64,000 nucleotides of DNA from Dyella sedimenti. GTDB lineage: Bacteria; Pseudomonadota; Gammaproteobacteria; Xanthomonadales; Rhodanobacteraceae. Below are positions 28,000 to 37,156 of this stretch, piece after piece; positions within the stretch are counted from its first letter, which is position 1, and each line of letters opens with the position of its first letter. The notes beneath the pieces are model-generated. The model was not told the origin of the DNA. It did not search any database and was given only the letters and a program-made list of their open reading frames with translations. A program made the position numbers and the translations under genes. Location of the stretch: contig NZ_JAKWJO010000006.1 of assembly GCF_022760995.1 (NCBI RefSeq), positions 1 through 64,000 of the forward strand, written 5' to 3'.

Positions 28000-28575
28000 A
28001 TGGCAACCAAGGCGGCGGAAACGCGGCGCTGTTCCTGGGGCGATAGCCCTGACATGCACGATTACCACGACACCGAATGGGGCGCGCCGCTGCACGACGA
28101 CCGCCTGCTGTTCGAGTTCCTGTGCCTGGAAGGCGCGCAGGCGGGGTTGTCGTGGCGCACCATCCTGCTCAAGCGCGAGCACTACCGCCGCGTGTTCCAC
28201 GGTTTCGACATCGCCCGCGTGGCCGCGATGAAGGACCGCGAGCTGGAAAAGGCGCTGCTCGATCCCGGCATCGTGCGCAACCGGCTCAAGGTGTATGCCA
28301 CGCGCGACAACGCGGTGGCGTCGCTCAAGGTGATCGATGAATTGGGCAGCCTGGATCGCTACCTGTGGTCCTTCGTGGACGGCAAGCCGATCCGCAACCG
28401 CTGGACCGGGCAGGGCGACGTGCCGGCGAGCACGCCCGTCTCCGACCGCATGAGCAAGGACCTAAAGAAGCGCGGCTTCCGCTTCGTCGGCACCACCATC
28501 TGCTACGCCTTCATGCAGGCCACCGGCATGGTCAACGACCATGTGGTGGATTGCTTTCGCTACAGGCAGGTCTAG
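28000..28575 (+). CDS. tag: DNA-3-methyladenine glycosylase I
   Basis: A 191-aa base-excision repair enzyme that removes 3-methyladenine. It aligns along its length with E. coli Tag: the zinc-binding Cys11 and His23 near the N-terminus, CLEGAQAGLSW with the catalytic-pocket Glu, KKRGFRFVGTTICYAFMQA, and the C-terminal VNDHVVDC providing the other zinc ligands. AAGGAG lies five bases before ATG 28000. Confidence 0.96.
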   Translation: MATKAAETRRCSWGDSPDMHDYHDTEWGAPLHDDRLLFEFLCLEGAQAGLSWRTILLKREHYRRVFHGFDIARVAAMKDRELEKALLDPGIVRNRLKVYATRDNAVASLKVIDELGSLDRYLWSFVDGKPIRNRWTGQGDVPASTPVSDRMSKDLKKRGFRFVGTTICYAFMQATGMVNDHVVDCFRYRQV

Positions 28576-28576
28576 G

Positions 28577-28601
28577 GTCGCGCACTGGGTGCGCTCCTAC
28601 A
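28577..28601 (-). repeat. REP-like element, single copy 3
   Basis: A slightly diverged reverse copy (GTCGCGCACTGGG then TGCGCTCCTACA) starting two bases after the tag stop. Confidence 0.65.
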
Positions 28602-28687
28602 GGCGTTCCTGCCAAGGAAGGGGAGGGTGGGTTTGCGGCGAGACGCGAGGCATCATGGGGCGCATCCCCGTCCCTGCCCCCATCGCC

Positions 28688-29572
28688 ATGCCTAATCGCG
28701 CCTCCCTTGCCCCCATGCTGCTGGCGATCGCCGCGCTGCTGGTCGCCATGGTGTCCTACCAGTGCGGCGCGGCGCTGGCCAAGCACCTGTTTCCCCTGGT
28801 CGGCGCACAGGGCGCGACGGCTTACCGGCTGGGCCTGGGCGCGCTGATCCTGCTGCTGTTGCGGCGTCCCTGGCGCTCGCCGCGCGGCCGTGCCGGCCGT
28901 CGCGCGCTGTGGGGCTATGGCCTGTCGATGGGCGCGATGAACCTGATGTTCTACCTGGCGCTGCGCACCATCCCGCTCGGCATCGCGGTGGCGCTGGAAT
29001 TCATCGGGCCGTTGACGCTGGCGCTGTTCAGTTCGCGCCGGGCGCTGGACGTGCTGTGGATCGCGCTGGTGGTCGCGGGACTGCTGCTGTTGTTGCCGCT
29101 GCGCGGCCGGCTGGGCGTGCTCGATCCCGTCGGCGTGGCCTATGCGCTGGGCGCCGGCGTGGGCTGGGTGCTGTATATCGTGCTGGGCCAGAAGGCGGGC
29201 GCGAGCCACGGCGGCGACGCGGTGACGCTCGGCACCTCGATCGCGGCCCTGCTGGCCATTCCCGCCGGGCTGGCGCATGCCGGCACGGCGTTGTTCTCGC
29301 CGGCGCTGTTGCCGTTCGCGCTGGGCGTGGCGGTGCTCAGCTCCGCCTTGCCCTATTCGCTGGAGATGATCGCGCTGGTGCGCATGCCGGCGCGTACCTT
29401 CAGCACCTTGCTGAGCATCGAGCCGGCCATCGCCGCCGTGGCCGGCGCGATGTTCCTGGGCGAGCGCCTGGAAACGCTGCAATGGTTGGCGATCCTGGCC
29501 ATCATCGCGGCGTCGGCGGGTACTGCGCTGAGCGTGCGGCGGCCCGCGCTGGCCGAACCGCAGATCGGTTGA
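28688..29572 (+). CDS. rhtA: threonine/homoserine exporter RhtA-like EamA transporter
   Basis: A 294-aa inner-membrane exporter with ten hydrophobic helices forming two EamA repeats. It aligns with E. coli RhtA from the start (LLVAMVSYQCGAALAKHLFP; LVGAQGATAYRLGLG), and the length is nearly the same (295). ATG 28688 matches that alignment; an upstream in-frame ATG at 28655 has the better RBS (GAGG) and would add 11 residues. Exporting threonine or homoserine is the family role. It ends 9 bp from bioC, convergently. Confidence 0.88.
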   Translation: MPNRASLAPMLLAIAALLVAMVSYQCGAALAKHLFPLVGAQGATAYRLGLGALILLLLRRPWRSPRGRAGRRALWGYGLSMGAMNLMFYLALRTIPLGIAVALEFIGPLTLALFSSRRALDVLWIALVVAGLLLLLPLRGRLGVLDPVGVAYALGAGVGWVLYIVLGQKAGASHGGDAVTLGTSIAALLAIPAGLAHAGTALFSPALLPFALGVAVLSSALPYSLEMIALVRMPARTFSTLLSIEPAIAAVAGAMFLGERLETLQWLAILAIIAASAGTALSVRRPALAEPQIG

Positions 29573-29581
29573 GCCGACGCC

Positions 29582-30466
29582 TCAGCGCGGCCGCCGCGAG
29601 CCGCGCAGGCTGTCGAGCGAGAAGCTGGCGATCTCGCCGCCGCCGGCCAGGCGCCGCGATTGTCCCGGCGGTGGACCCCAGGCGTGCGCGGTGACCACTT
29701 CCCAGGTGGCGGGAATGCGGCCGTCCACGCGCATCGTTTCGTAGGCGGCCAGCATGCGCCGGTAGTGCTGCTTGCCCAGCAGATGGCGCTCGCGCTCGCG
29801 GTCGGCGTTGGTGGCGCCCAGGCCCTGCAGTTCCTTCAGCAGCAGGCGCGGCTCGCTGTAGGTGAGGGTGTAGCGGTCCACGTCGAGCACGGGGTCGCGC
29901 AGGCCCGCGTTGATCATCGCGTCGCCCAGGTCGTGCATGTCCAGGAAGCGGCTGACGTGCGGCCGCTGGTCGGCCTCGGCCCAGGCGGCGCGCAGTTCCT
30001 TCAGTGTGTCGGGACCGAAGGTGGAAAACACCAGCAGGCCGCCGGGCCGGAGCACGCGCACGCATTCGCCGAACAGCGCGGGCAGGTCGTCGATCCACTG
30101 GAAGCACAGGTTGGAATGCAGCACGTCCACGCTGTGGTCGGGCAGCGGCAGCGTGGTGGCCTCGGCGCACACGCGCTGGAACGGCTTCAGCCAGCCGGCG
30201 TGTTTCCTGGCCGCGCGCAGCATCGGCAGGGCCAGATCCATCGCCAGCAGCTGCGCCTTCGGGTAGCGCTTGCGCAGCAGGGCGGTGCCGCGGCCGGTGC
30301 CGGCGCCGACGTCGATCACGCGTTCGGGCGTTTCCAGGTAGAAGCCCAGGCGGTCGAGCAGCAGGCCCTGCACCTCGCGCTGCAGGGCGTCGTGCTGCTC
30401 GTAGGTGGCGGCGGCGCGGCCGAAGTTGCGGCGCACCTGGCGCCGGTCGAAGTGCGAGGAGGTCAT
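29582..30466 (-). CDS. bioC: malonyl-ACP O-methyltransferase
   Basis: A 294-aa SAM-dependent methyltransferase that starts pimelate synthesis by methylating malonyl-ACP. The SAM-binding motif VIDVGAGTGRG is followed by an acidic post-I residue (LAMDLALPML) and motif SVDVLHSNLCFQW typical of BioC. The start overlaps the bioH stop (ATGA), placing it last in the biotin operon. It is longer than E. coli BioC by about 40 residues, mostly in the C-terminal half. Confidence 0.95.
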   Translation of the reverse strand: MTSSHFDRRQVRRNFGRAAATYEQHDALQREVQGLLLDRLGFYLETPERVIDVGAGTGRGTALLRKRYPKAQLLAMDLALPMLRAARKHAGWLKPFQRVCAEATTLPLPDHSVDVLHSNLCFQWIDDLPALFGECVRVLRPGGLLVFSTFGPDTLKELRAAWAEADQRPHVSRFLDMHDLGDAMINAGLRDPVLDVDRYTLTYSEPRLLLKELQGLGATNADRERERHLLGKQHYRRMLAAYETMRVDGRIPATWEVVTAHAWGPPPGQSRRLAGGGEIASFSLDSLRGSRRPR

Positions 30467-31233
30467 GCGAAGCTGTCCAGCAGCGGCGCGAGCGCGGCCG
30501 CCACGTCGTTGGCGTAGCCGAAGAACGGCGCGTGGCCCGCGTGGGCGATTTCCACGTAGCGGCCGCGCGCCTGTCCGGCGGACCACGCCATCGCCGGCGG
30601 CGGCACCAGGCGGTCGCGGTGGCCGGCGATCCAGGCACTGGGCACGGCGAGCGAGGCGAGGTCGGCGCGGCGGTCGGTGGTTTCCAGGATGCGGATGCCT
30701 TCCTGCAGCACGCGCAGGTCCGGCTCGCCACGGGTGAACATCAGGCTGCGCAGGTGGCGCAGTTCGGCGCGCGGGTCGGGGCTGCCCATCGCCTCCAGCG
30801 CGATGAAGCGTTCCAGCGTGGCGTGGTAGCCGGTTTCCAGGTCGTCGGCGAGTTGGCGCACCAGCTTCGGATCGCTGCCGTAGGGCCAATCCTCGTCGCG
30901 CGAGAATTTGGGCGTGCCGCAGATCACGCCCAGCCCGCGCGCGTGGTGCGGGTGTTCCAGCGCGGCGGTCATGGCGACCAGGCCGCCCAGCGACCAGCCG
31001 ATCCAGATCGCCGGCGGCGTGCGCTCGGCGATGGCCTGCGCGCAGGCCGAGGGTTCCAGCGGCAACGTGCTGTCGCGTGAGTAGCCGTGGCCCGGCAGGT
31101 CGACCAGATGCACCAGGCAGCGCTCGGCCAGTGCCTCGCACAGCGGCTCCATCATGCCGCCATGCATGGCCCAGCCGTGCAGGATCACCACGGGGATCTC
31201 GCCACGGCCGTGGACTTCGATATGCAGGCTCAC
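30463..31233 (-). CDS. bioH: pimeloyl-ACP methyl ester carboxylesterase
   Basis: A 256-aa alpha/beta hydrolase that releases pimeloyl-ACP from its methyl ester and ends the BioC-started chain. The nucleophile Ser81 is in GWSLGG, with Asp in AGHRDRLVP (about 205) and His in AHAGHAPF (about 233). The length equals E. coli BioH. It starts with GTG at 31233, overlapping the trhO stop (GTGA), so it is coupled to the gene before it. Confidence 0.95.
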   Translation of the reverse strand: MSLHIEVHGRGEIPVVILHGWAMHGGMMEPLCEALAERCLVHLVDLPGHGYSRDSTLPLEPSACAQAIAERTPPAIWIGWSLGGLVAMTAALEHPHHARGLGVICGTPKFSRDEDWPYGSDPKLVRQLADDLETGYHATLERFIALEAMGSPDPRAELRHLRSLMFTRGEPDLRVLQEGIRILETTDRRADLASLAVPSAWIAGHRDRLVPPPAMAWSAGQARGRYVEIAHAGHAPFFGYANDVAAALAPLLDSFA

Positions 31234-31988
31234 CGTACCGTTTCCCCGCTGGGGAGCGGTGCGGCGGGCGCGAGTTGCGTGTCCAGCGCGCCGCGCTGGT
31301 CGAACACGAAGCACTCGCCGCGCCAGTGCGCGCCATCGGTGTCCTCGAAGTATTTCAGGATGCCGCCTTCCAGCTGGTACACGCGCTCGATGCCGAGGTC
31401 CTGCATGTGCAAGGCGGCCTTCTCGCAGCGGATGCCGCCCGTGCAGTACGACACCACGGTCTTGCCTTCGTAGCGTGCGCAGTCGGCGGCGATGGCGGCG
31501 GGAAAGCCGGTGAAGCTGGCGAGGCGGTAGTCCACCGCATGCTCGAACCGGCCGACGTCGGTCTCGTAGTCGTTGCGCGTATCCAGCAGCACGATCTCAC
31601 GGCCTTCGTCGTCGCGGCCCTGGGCCAGCCAGCGGTGCAGCGTGCGCGGCGCCACCGAGGGCGCGCGGGCGCCTTCCGGGCGGATCGCCGGCATCCGCAT
31701 GGTGATGATCTCCTTCTTCAGGCGCACGCGCAGGCGCCCGAACGGCACCGCGTCGGACACCGATACCTTCGGCTCCAGCCCGGCGAAGCGCGGGTCCTCG
31801 CGCAGCCAGTCCATGAAGGCGTCGACGGGTTCGCGCGGGCCGGCCAGGAACAGGTTGATGCCCTCGGGCGCGAGCAGGATGGTGCCCTTGAGCGCCAGCG
31901 TCTCGCAGCGTTCGCGGATGCGCTCGCGTAGCGCCGGCAGGTCGTCCAGGCCGACGAAGCGGTAGGCGGAAAGGTTGATGATGGACAT
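31230..31988 (-). CDS. trhO: tRNA uridine(34) hydroxylase, rhodanese-type
   Basis: A 252-aa TrhO/YceA-type protein that hydroxylates wobble uridine in tRNA. The N-terminal acylphosphatase-like domain ([18 protein letters not shown]) is followed by a rhodanese domain with Cys182 in [12 protein letters not shown]. The family's C-terminal extension is short here. It sits inside the biotin operon: 26 bases after bioF and overlapping the bioH start. No clear RBS precedes ATG 31988. Confidence 0.92.
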   Translation of the reverse strand: MSIINLSAYRFVGLDDLPALRERIRERCETLALKGTILLAPEGINLFLAGPREPVDAFMDWLREDPRFAGLEPKVSVSDAVPFGRLRVRLKKEIITMRMPAIRPEGARAPSVAPRTLHRWLAQGRDDEGREIVLLDTRNDYETDVGRFEHAVDYRLASFTGFPAAIAADCARYEGKTVVSYCTGGIRCEKAALHMQDLGIERVYQLEGGILKYFEDTDGAHWRGECFVFDQRGALDTQLAPAAPLPSGETVR

Positions 31989-32014
31989 GGCGGGAGGGAT
32001 ACGGCGGGCCGCCA

Positions 32015-33193
32015 TTATACGGGGCGCCCCGCCAGGCTCCGGGACAGCGCCTCCAGCAGGCGGTCCACGTCGGCCTCCTCATGGATCGCCGATAGCGTGA
32101 TGCGCAGCCGCGCCTTGCCTTGCGGCACCGTGGGCGGGCGGATCGCGGTGACCAGGAAGCCCTGCCGTTCCAGCGCGCCGGCGGCGTCCAGCGCGGCCTG
32201 CGTGTCGCCCAGCAGCAGGGGCTGGATGGCGGTGGGCGAGGGCATCAGCGGCAGGCCGAGCTGGGCCGCGCCGTGGCGGAAGCGGTCGATCAGGATCCGC
32301 AGCCGGTCGCGGCGCCAGCCTTCCGCCTGCGCCAGCCGCACCGCCGCCAGCGTGGCGGCGGCCAGCGCGGGCGGCATGGCGGTCGTATAGATGTAGGTGC
32401 GGGCCGATTGCACCAGCCCGTCGACCAGTTCGGCGGAGCCGGCCACGAAGGCGCCGCAGCCACCCAGCGCCTTGCCCAGCGTGGCCATCAGCACGGGCAC
32501 CTCGTCCTGGCCCAGGCCCGCCGCCGCCACGCTGCCTTCGCCGCGCGCGCCCAGCACGCCCAGGCCGTGGGCGTCGTCTACCATCAGGGCGGCGCCTTCG
32601 CGCCGGCACAGCGCGGACAGTTCATGCAGCGGCGCGATATCGCCATCCATGCTGAACACGCCATCGGTGGCGAGCAGCGCGGCGGCTTCGCCAACGAACT
32701 GGCGCGCCGCGCCCTCGACGTCGGCATGCGGGTAGCGCCTGAGCGTGGCGCCGGCCAGTTGCGCGCCGTCGAGCAGGCAGGCGTGGTTGAGCTTGTCCTG
32801 CACACACAGGTCGCCTCGCCGCAGCAGCGCCTGCATCGTGCCGAGGTTGGCCATGTAGCCGGTGGAGAACAGCAGGGCGCGCTCGCGGCCGGTCCACTCG
32901 GCCAGCGCCTCCTCCAGCACGGCATGCGCGGCGCGATGGCCGGCGATGAGGTGCGCCGAGCCGCTGCCGACGCCATCCTCGTCAGCGGCGCGCTTGAGCG
33001 CGGCGACCAGCGCGGGATGCTGGGCCAGGCCCAGGTAGTCGTTGCTGCAGAAGGACAGCAGACGGCGTCCCTCGCGCTCGATCCACACGCCGTCGGCGCG
33101 CTCGATCGCATGTAGCTGTCGCCGCAGCCCGGCCTGCGCGCGCTGTTGCGTGTGCGAGGCGAGGCGGGCGAGCAGGTCGGGACGCGGGGTCAT
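32015..33193 (-). CDS. bioF: 8-amino-7-oxononanoate synthase
   Basis: A 392-aa PLP enzyme that condenses pimeloyl-ACP with L-alanine in biotin synthesis. PLP lysine Lys241 lies in TLGKALGG, the PLP-contacting DDAHG at 206-210, and the N-terminal SNDYLGL motif at 50-56. Length is typical. A REPIN occupies the gap to bioB upstream. Confidence 0.96.
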   Translation of the reverse strand: MTPRPDLLARLASHTQQRAQAGLRRQLHAIERADGVWIEREGRRLLSFCSNDYLGLAQHPALVAALKRAADEDGVGSGSAHLIAGHRAAHAVLEEALAEWTGRERALLFSTGYMANLGTMQALLRRGDLCVQDKLNHACLLDGAQLAGATLRRYPHADVEGAARQFVGEAAALLATDGVFSMDGDIAPLHELSALCRREGAALMVDDAHGLGVLGARGEGSVAAAGLGQDEVPVLMATLGKALGGCGAFVAGSAELVDGLVQSARTYIYTTAMPPALAAATLAAVRLAQAEGWRRDRLRILIDRFRHGAAQLGLPLMPSPTAIQPLLLGDTQAALDAAGALERQGFLVTAIRPPTVPQGKARLRITLSAIHEEADVDRLLEALSRSLAGRPV

Positions 33194-33209
33194 GGGGCGA
33201 CGGCTTGTC

Positions 33210-33289
33210 TGTGGGAGCGCACCCTGTGCGCGACGGCGGGCGAAGCGGGGCGCCCTCGCCGCAAGTCGCGCACAGGGTGCGCTCCCACA
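33210..33289. repeat. REPIN-like inverted pair, copy 4
   Basis: A forward copy at 33210-33234 and a reverse copy at 33265-33289 flank a 30-bp centre in the gap between bioB and bioF, inside an operon. Confidence 0.85.
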
Positions 33290-33305
33290 TGGGCGTATGG
33301 CGGCG

Positions 33306-34310
33306 TCAGGCGGCGCAGTGCTGCAGGATGTCCGCGTGCACCGTGCCGGAGGTTTCCACTACCTCCAGCGGGTGCAGGTCCAGGCGCCGGAACAGCTGGC
33401 GGTCGTGCTCGACGTCGGGGTTGCCGGTGGTCAGCAGCTTCTCGCCGTAGAAGATTGAATTGGCGCCGGCGAAGAAGCACAGCGCCTGCACCGCGTCGTC
33501 CATCTGCTGGCGGCCGGCGGAGAGGCGCACCATCGAGGTGGGCATCAGCAGGCGGGCGACGGCGATGGTGCGCACGAACTCGAACGGGTCCAGCGCCTCG
33601 GTGCCGCTGAGCGGCGTGCCTTCCACCTGCACCAGTTGGTTGATCGGCACCGACTCGGGATGCTCGGGCAGGTTGGCCAGGGTCTGCAGCAGGCCGGCGC
33701 GCTGCTCGCGCGTCTCGCCCATGCCCACGATGCCGCCGCAGCAGGTCTTGAGGCCCGCCTCGCGCACGTGGTCCAGCGTGTCCAGGCGGTCCTGGTACTG
33801 GCGGGTATGGATGATCTCGCCGTAGAACTCCGGCGCGGTGTCCAGGTTGTGGTTGTAGTAGTCCAGGCCCGCCTGCTTGAGGGTGGCGGCCTGGTCGCCG
33901 TCGAGCATGCCCAGGGTGGCGCAGGTCTCCAGGCCCAGGCCCTTCACCGCGGCCACGATCTCGGCCACCTTCGCCACGTCGCGGTCCTTCGGGCTGCGCC
34001 AGGCGGCGCCCATGCAGAAGCGCGAGGCGCCGGCGTCCTTGGCCGCCTGGGCACGGGCCACCACGGCCTCCACGCTCATCAGCTTCTGCGCCTGCACGCC
34101 GGTGTCGTAGCGTGCGGCCTGCGGGCAGTAGGCGCAGTCCTCCGGGCAGCCGCCGGTCTTGATGGAGAGCAGGGTGGACACCTGCACCGCGTTGGGATCG
34201 TGGTGCTCGCGGTGCACCGAGTGCGCGCGATGCAGCAACTCGTTGAACGGCAGGGCGAACAACGCGGCGACTTCGGCGCGGGTCCAGTCGTGGCGGATCG
34301 ATGCGGCCAT
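33306..34310 (-). CDS. bioB: biotin synthase
   Basis: A 334-aa radical SAM enzyme that inserts sulfur into dethiobiotin. The [4Fe-4S] motif is Cys55, Cys59, Cys62 in [21 protein letters not shown] and [11 protein letters not shown] are BioB signatures, and residues for the second cluster are present. ATG at 34310 gives the usual family length; the frame is open 101 codons upstream across the operator region, which is not coding. First gene of the operon. Confidence 0.96.
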   Translation of the reverse strand: MAASIRHDWTRAEVAALFALPFNELLHRAHSVHREHHDPNAVQVSTLLSIKTGGCPEDCAYCPQAARYDTGVQAQKLMSVEAVVARAQAAKDAGASRFCMGAAWRSPKDRDVAKVAEIVAAVKGLGLETCATLGMLDGDQAATLKQAGLDYYNHNLDTAPEFYGEIIHTRQYQDRLDTLDHVREAGLKTCCGGIVGMGETREQRAGLLQTLANLPEHPESVPINQLVQVEGTPLSGTEALDPFEFVRTIAVARLLMPTSMVRLSAGRQQMDDAVQALCFFAGANSIFYGEKLLTTGNPDVEHDRQLFRRLDLHPLEVVETSGTVHADILQHCAA

Positions 34311-34363
34311 GGCGTCGGCTCTTGGTATGGGGAAACGCGACAGTGTGGCAGCGCCCTTCTTCT

Positions 34364-34396
34364 TGTCAACTTGACCATTTGTATTAGGGTTGACGA
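34364..34396. promoter_or_regulatory. BirA-like operator upstream of bioB
   Basis: TTGTCAACT, a 15-base spacer and GGTTGACGA fit the proteobacterial BirA operator TTGTAAACC-N15-GGTTTACAA at 14 of 18 arm positions with the preferred spacing. In the bioB direction the TTGTCAAC arm (34364-34371) reads TTGACA, a -35 hexamer, so binding would block the promoter. It is 54 bp upstream of bioB; birA itself is not in the window. Confidence 0.55.
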
Positions 34397-34455
34397 TGCG
34401 CTGTCGTATGGCTGCCGCTACCATCAGGCTATCCACGCCTCGGGAGGCTCTTGGC

Positions 34456-34662
34456 ATGAGTGCAGGACAGGAGGGCATCGGCCGGGTGCCCGCAGCGATC
34501 GGCAGTCTGCTCGTCCCCGGACTGGGACAGCTGCTGCAGCGCCGTCCTTGGATCGCGCTGGTGATGATCGCCCTGGCCGGCGTGCTGTGGATCATCCGCA
34601 TGGGCTGGATCATCCATTTGTGGTCCTGCCTCGACGCGGCGATCTACAAGCGGCCGGAATAG
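34456..34662 (+). CDS. small membrane protein, 68 aa
   Basis: A short protein with MSAGQEG at its start, a [12 protein letters not shown] segment reminiscent of TM2-type small membrane proteins, and one or two hydrophobic helices ([18 protein letters not shown]). GGAGG is about nine bases upstream of ATG 34456. It lies divergent from bioB and 17 bp before comF. Function unknown. Confidence 0.55.
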   Translation: MSAGQEGIGRVPAAIGSLLVPGLGQLLQRRPWIALVMIALAGVLWIIRMGWIIHLWSCLDAAIYKRPE

Positions 34663-34679
34663 GCGGGAGTCCCGGGCGC

Positions 34680-35402
34680 ATGGAGGCGCGGAACGGCTTG
34701 CGGGCGATTGCCGGGACATGGCGGCGCTTCCTGCTGCCGCCGCGCTGCCTGCTGTGCGGGTCGCCCGGCGACGAGGGGCTGGACCTGTGCCGCGATTGCG
34801 CCGCCGAGTGGCCGCGCAACCGCTGCTGCTGTGCCCGCTGCGCGCTGCCGCTGCCCCAGCCGGCCACCTTGTGCGGCCAGTGCCTGCGCAGGCCCCCGCC
34901 ATGGGAGGCGGCGTGGGTGCCGTTCCGCTACGGCTGGCCGCTGGACCGGCTGGAATCGCGCTTCAAGTTCGGCTCGGACCTGGCCGCGGGACGGGTGCTG
35001 GCCGAGTGCTGGCTGCGCGAACCCCCGCCGCCCGGTTTGCCGCAGCTGGTGGTGCCGGTGCCGCTGCACCGCTCGCGCCTGCGCCAGCGCGGCTACAACC
35101 AAGCGCTGGAACTGGCCCGGCCATTGGCGCGCCGCTGGCAGGTGCCGCTGCGCCACGACCTGCTCCTGCGCGCCCGTGCGACCGCCGCGCAGACCGAGCT
35201 GGGCGCCATCGAGCGCCGCCGCAATGTGCGCGGCGCCTTCCTCGCCCGTGCCGGGTTCTCCTGGCCGGCCCACGTGGCGCTGCTGGACGACGTGATGACC
35301 ACCGGGGCCACCCTGGCCGAGGCCGCACGCATCCTGCGGCGCGCGGGCGTGCGGCGCATCGATGTGTGGGCGCTGGCGCGCGCGCCGCAGGCGGGCGCCT
35401 AG
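34680..35402 (+). CDS. comF: ComF family phosphoribosyltransferase-like protein
   Basis: A 240-aa ComF protein, linked in other bacteria to uptake of single-stranded DNA during transformation. The N-terminus has cysteine pairs of a zinc ribbon (Cys23/26, 37/40, 51/54, 65/68) and the C-terminal half is a phosphoribosyltransferase fold with the PRPP motif VALLDDVMTTGATL (about 202-215) and YNQALELARPLA. Its place next to bioB is typical of xanthomonads. It ends 2 bp from marC, convergently. Confidence 0.92.
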   Translation: MEARNGLRAIAGTWRRFLLPPRCLLCGSPGDEGLDLCRDCAAEWPRNRCCCARCALPLPQPATLCGQCLRRPPPWEAAWVPFRYGWPLDRLESRFKFGSDLAAGRVLAECWLREPPPPGLPQLVVPVPLHRSRLRQRGYNQALELARPLARRWQVPLRHDLLLRARATAAQTELGAIERRRNVRGAFLARAGFSWPAHVALLDDVMTTGATLAEAARILRRAGVRRIDVWALARAPQAGA

Positions 35403-35404
35403 GC

Positions 35405-36067
35405 TCAGCGCAGCGTCTTGACCAGTTCCGACAGGCCATTCCAGAACAACTGCACGCCGATGCAGAAGATCACGAAGGCGAACAGCCGCATGGTGATCTT
35501 GGTGCCGATGTTGCCCAGCAGCCGTTCCAGGTCCCCGGCGAAGCGCACGCAGACGTAGATGCTGGCGCAGAGCACCACCAGCGCGGCGCCGACACCGGCG
35601 AAGTGTCCCGCCGAGAGTCCCTCGCTGGGCGAGCCCGTGCCCAGGGCGATCGCCACCGCGATCGAGCCCGGCCCCACCGTGAGTGGCAGGGTCAGCGGGT
35701 AGAACGCCTTGGCGGCGAGGGAGCCCGGGCGCGGGCGCGCCTTCAGTTCCGCCCGCTCGTCGTCCTCGTCGTCCTCGTCGGGCTTTTGCAGCAGGTTCCA
35801 GCCGGCCATGCCGATGATGAGCCCGCCGGCCACGCGCAGCACGGGAATGGAAATGCCGAAGAAGGACAGCACGTAGGCGCCGACCAGCAGCGAGCCGAGC
35901 AGGATGGCGAAGCTATTGATGGTGATGCGCCAGGCCAGGTCCGAACGGTCCGCCGCGGTGCAGTTGGGCAGCATGCTGAGCACGATCATCGCCGAGGCCG
36001 GCGGATTGATGATGGGGAACAGGCCGGTGACCAGCAGCAGGGTGGTCTGGGTGAAGTCCTTGAGCAT
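35405..36067 (-). CDS. MarC family integral membrane protein
   Basis: A 220-aa protein with six membrane helices and the family segments GLFPIINPPASAMIVLSM and LPLTVGPGSIAVAIALG. A very acidic cytoplasmic loop (DEDDEDDERAE, about residues 97-107) separates helices 3 and 4. The transported substrate of MarC proteins is not established. ATG at 36067 starts the family-aligned region. Confidence 0.9.
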   Translation of the reverse strand: MLKDFTQTTLLLVTGLFPIINPPASAMIVLSMLPNCTAADRSDLAWRITINSFAILLGSLLVGAYVLSFFGISIPVLRVAGGLIIGMAGWNLLQKPDEDDEDDERAELKARPRPGSLAAKAFYPLTLPLTVGPGSIAVAIALGTGSPSEGLSAGHFAGVGAALVVLCASIYVCVRFAGDLERLLGNIGTKITMRLFAFVIFCIGVQLFWNGLSELVKTLR

Positions 36068-36186
36068 GGCGCGTGGCTCTCCGGTATCCAGCGGGGTGGC
36101 TGCGGGTGGCGCTGCAACGCCATCGCAGCATAGCCGGGAAGGACGGACAAGCTTGCCGTTCGGTAGGGGGGCGCCTGGACCGGCGT

Positions 36187-36615
36187 TCAGGCGTGCGGCG
36201 CGTCGTCCGGCAGCTCCTCGCCGGAGCCGTGGCAGGTACGGGCCGGCTCGCCGGCCAGGGTGAAGGTGGCATCCTTCAGGCCCTTGCCCCAGAACTCGTT
36301 GCCCTGGCCGTCCGCGTAGCGGGCCCCGGAGGCGGACATGGCCTGCGGCAGCACCAGGGTCTTGCCGGCATAGCTGAGCGTCACCTGGCTCAGGGTGAAG
36401 CGGCCGGTGACCGCGAGGTCGCCGCACTGGTAGGCGTAGACATGCGTGGCCTGCGCGGCGACACCCGGGGCGGCGGGGGCGGAAGTGGCCGCGGCGGGCT
36501 TGTCCGTGCTGGGGGCGCTGGCGGCCGCGCGTTCCGCCGCCTCGTGGTCGGACGACTGGCAGCCCGCGAGCGCCAGCAGGCACCAGGCCGTCCAGGCGTG
36601 GTGATCGGTTCGCAT
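36187..36615 (-). CDS. MliC-type lipoprotein, putative C-type lysozyme inhibitor
   Basis: A 142-aa lipoprotein: signal peptide with lipobox LAGC (Cys19), an Ala/Pro-rich linker (about 20-55), and an MliC/PliC-type domain with YQCGDLAVTGRF and the inhibitor loop region SASGARYADGQGNEFWGKG. A terminal Cys in ARTCHGSG could pair with YQC. MliC proteins guard the cell wall against host lysozyme. Upstream gene marC is 119 bp away on the same strand, so it likely has its own promoter. Confidence 0.82.
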   Translation of the reverse strand: MRTDHHAWTAWCLLALAGCQSSDHEAAERAAASAPSTDKPAAATSAPAAPGVAAQATHVYAYQCGDLAVTGRFTLSQVTLSYAGKTLVLPQAMSASGARYADGQGNEFWGKGLKDATFTLAGEPARTCHGSGEELPDDAPHA

Positions 36616-36791
36616 CGTTTCCTCCTCGCGGGACGGGCTCCTAGCATCCTGCGTCGCGGGTGGCCTGGGCGTGAACAGTCCAGCCGCGCCGCCACGTCAT
36701 CGCTCTTGTCACGGTGCCAGGCGTACCCTGGGGCGCCTTCGCGGCACGTCCGCTGCGGCGAATCTTTCCATCACTCCCAACGAGGTGCGCC

Positions 36792-37136
36792 ATGCTCGAC
36801 TGGCCCGAATACCGCAAGGAACTGATCGGCCGCATCGGCGAGATCGGCAAGCTCAGCCCCGATACCGTGGGCGGCTACCAGACACTGTCGAACGCCGGCA
36901 AGAAGACCGGCCACCTGGACGCCAAGACGCGCGAGCTGATCGCGCTGGCGGTGGCGGTCACCACGCGCTGCGACGGCTGCATCACCGTGCATACCGCCGA
37001 GGCGCTCAAGCACGGCGCCAGCCACGAGGAGATCGCCGAGGCGCTGGGCGTGGCGGTGGCGCTCAACGCCGGCGCGGCCCTGGTCTATTCGGCCAGGGTG
37101 ATGGATGCGGTCGGTGCCTACGAGGCCGGCAAGTAG
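36792..37136 (+). CDS. carboxymuconolactone decarboxylase/AhpD-like protein
   Basis: A 114-aa CMD-family protein with the AhpD-type redox pair Cys60/Cys63 in RCDGCITVH and His67 behind it. Proteins of this size usually act as peroxidases or reductants of unknown partners. The rest matches the family helix pattern (TRELIALAVAVTTRCDGC; EALGVAVALNAGAALVYS). GAGG is about 8 bases upstream of the ATG. The neighbour is the sigma factor, convergent. Confidence 0.88.
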   Translation: MLDWPEYRKELIGRIGEIGKLSPDTVGGYQTLSNAGKKTGHLDAKTRELIALAVAVTTRCDGCITVHTAEALKHGASHEEIAEALGVAVALNAGAALVYSARVMDAVGAYEAGK

Positions 37137-37156
37137 CGGCCATCCGATAGCGGCGC

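Noticed and set aside
33210-33289. CRISPR-like repeat pair
   Set aside because: Copies are inverted rather than direct, with unequal scattered positions, which fits REPINs; no cas genes.
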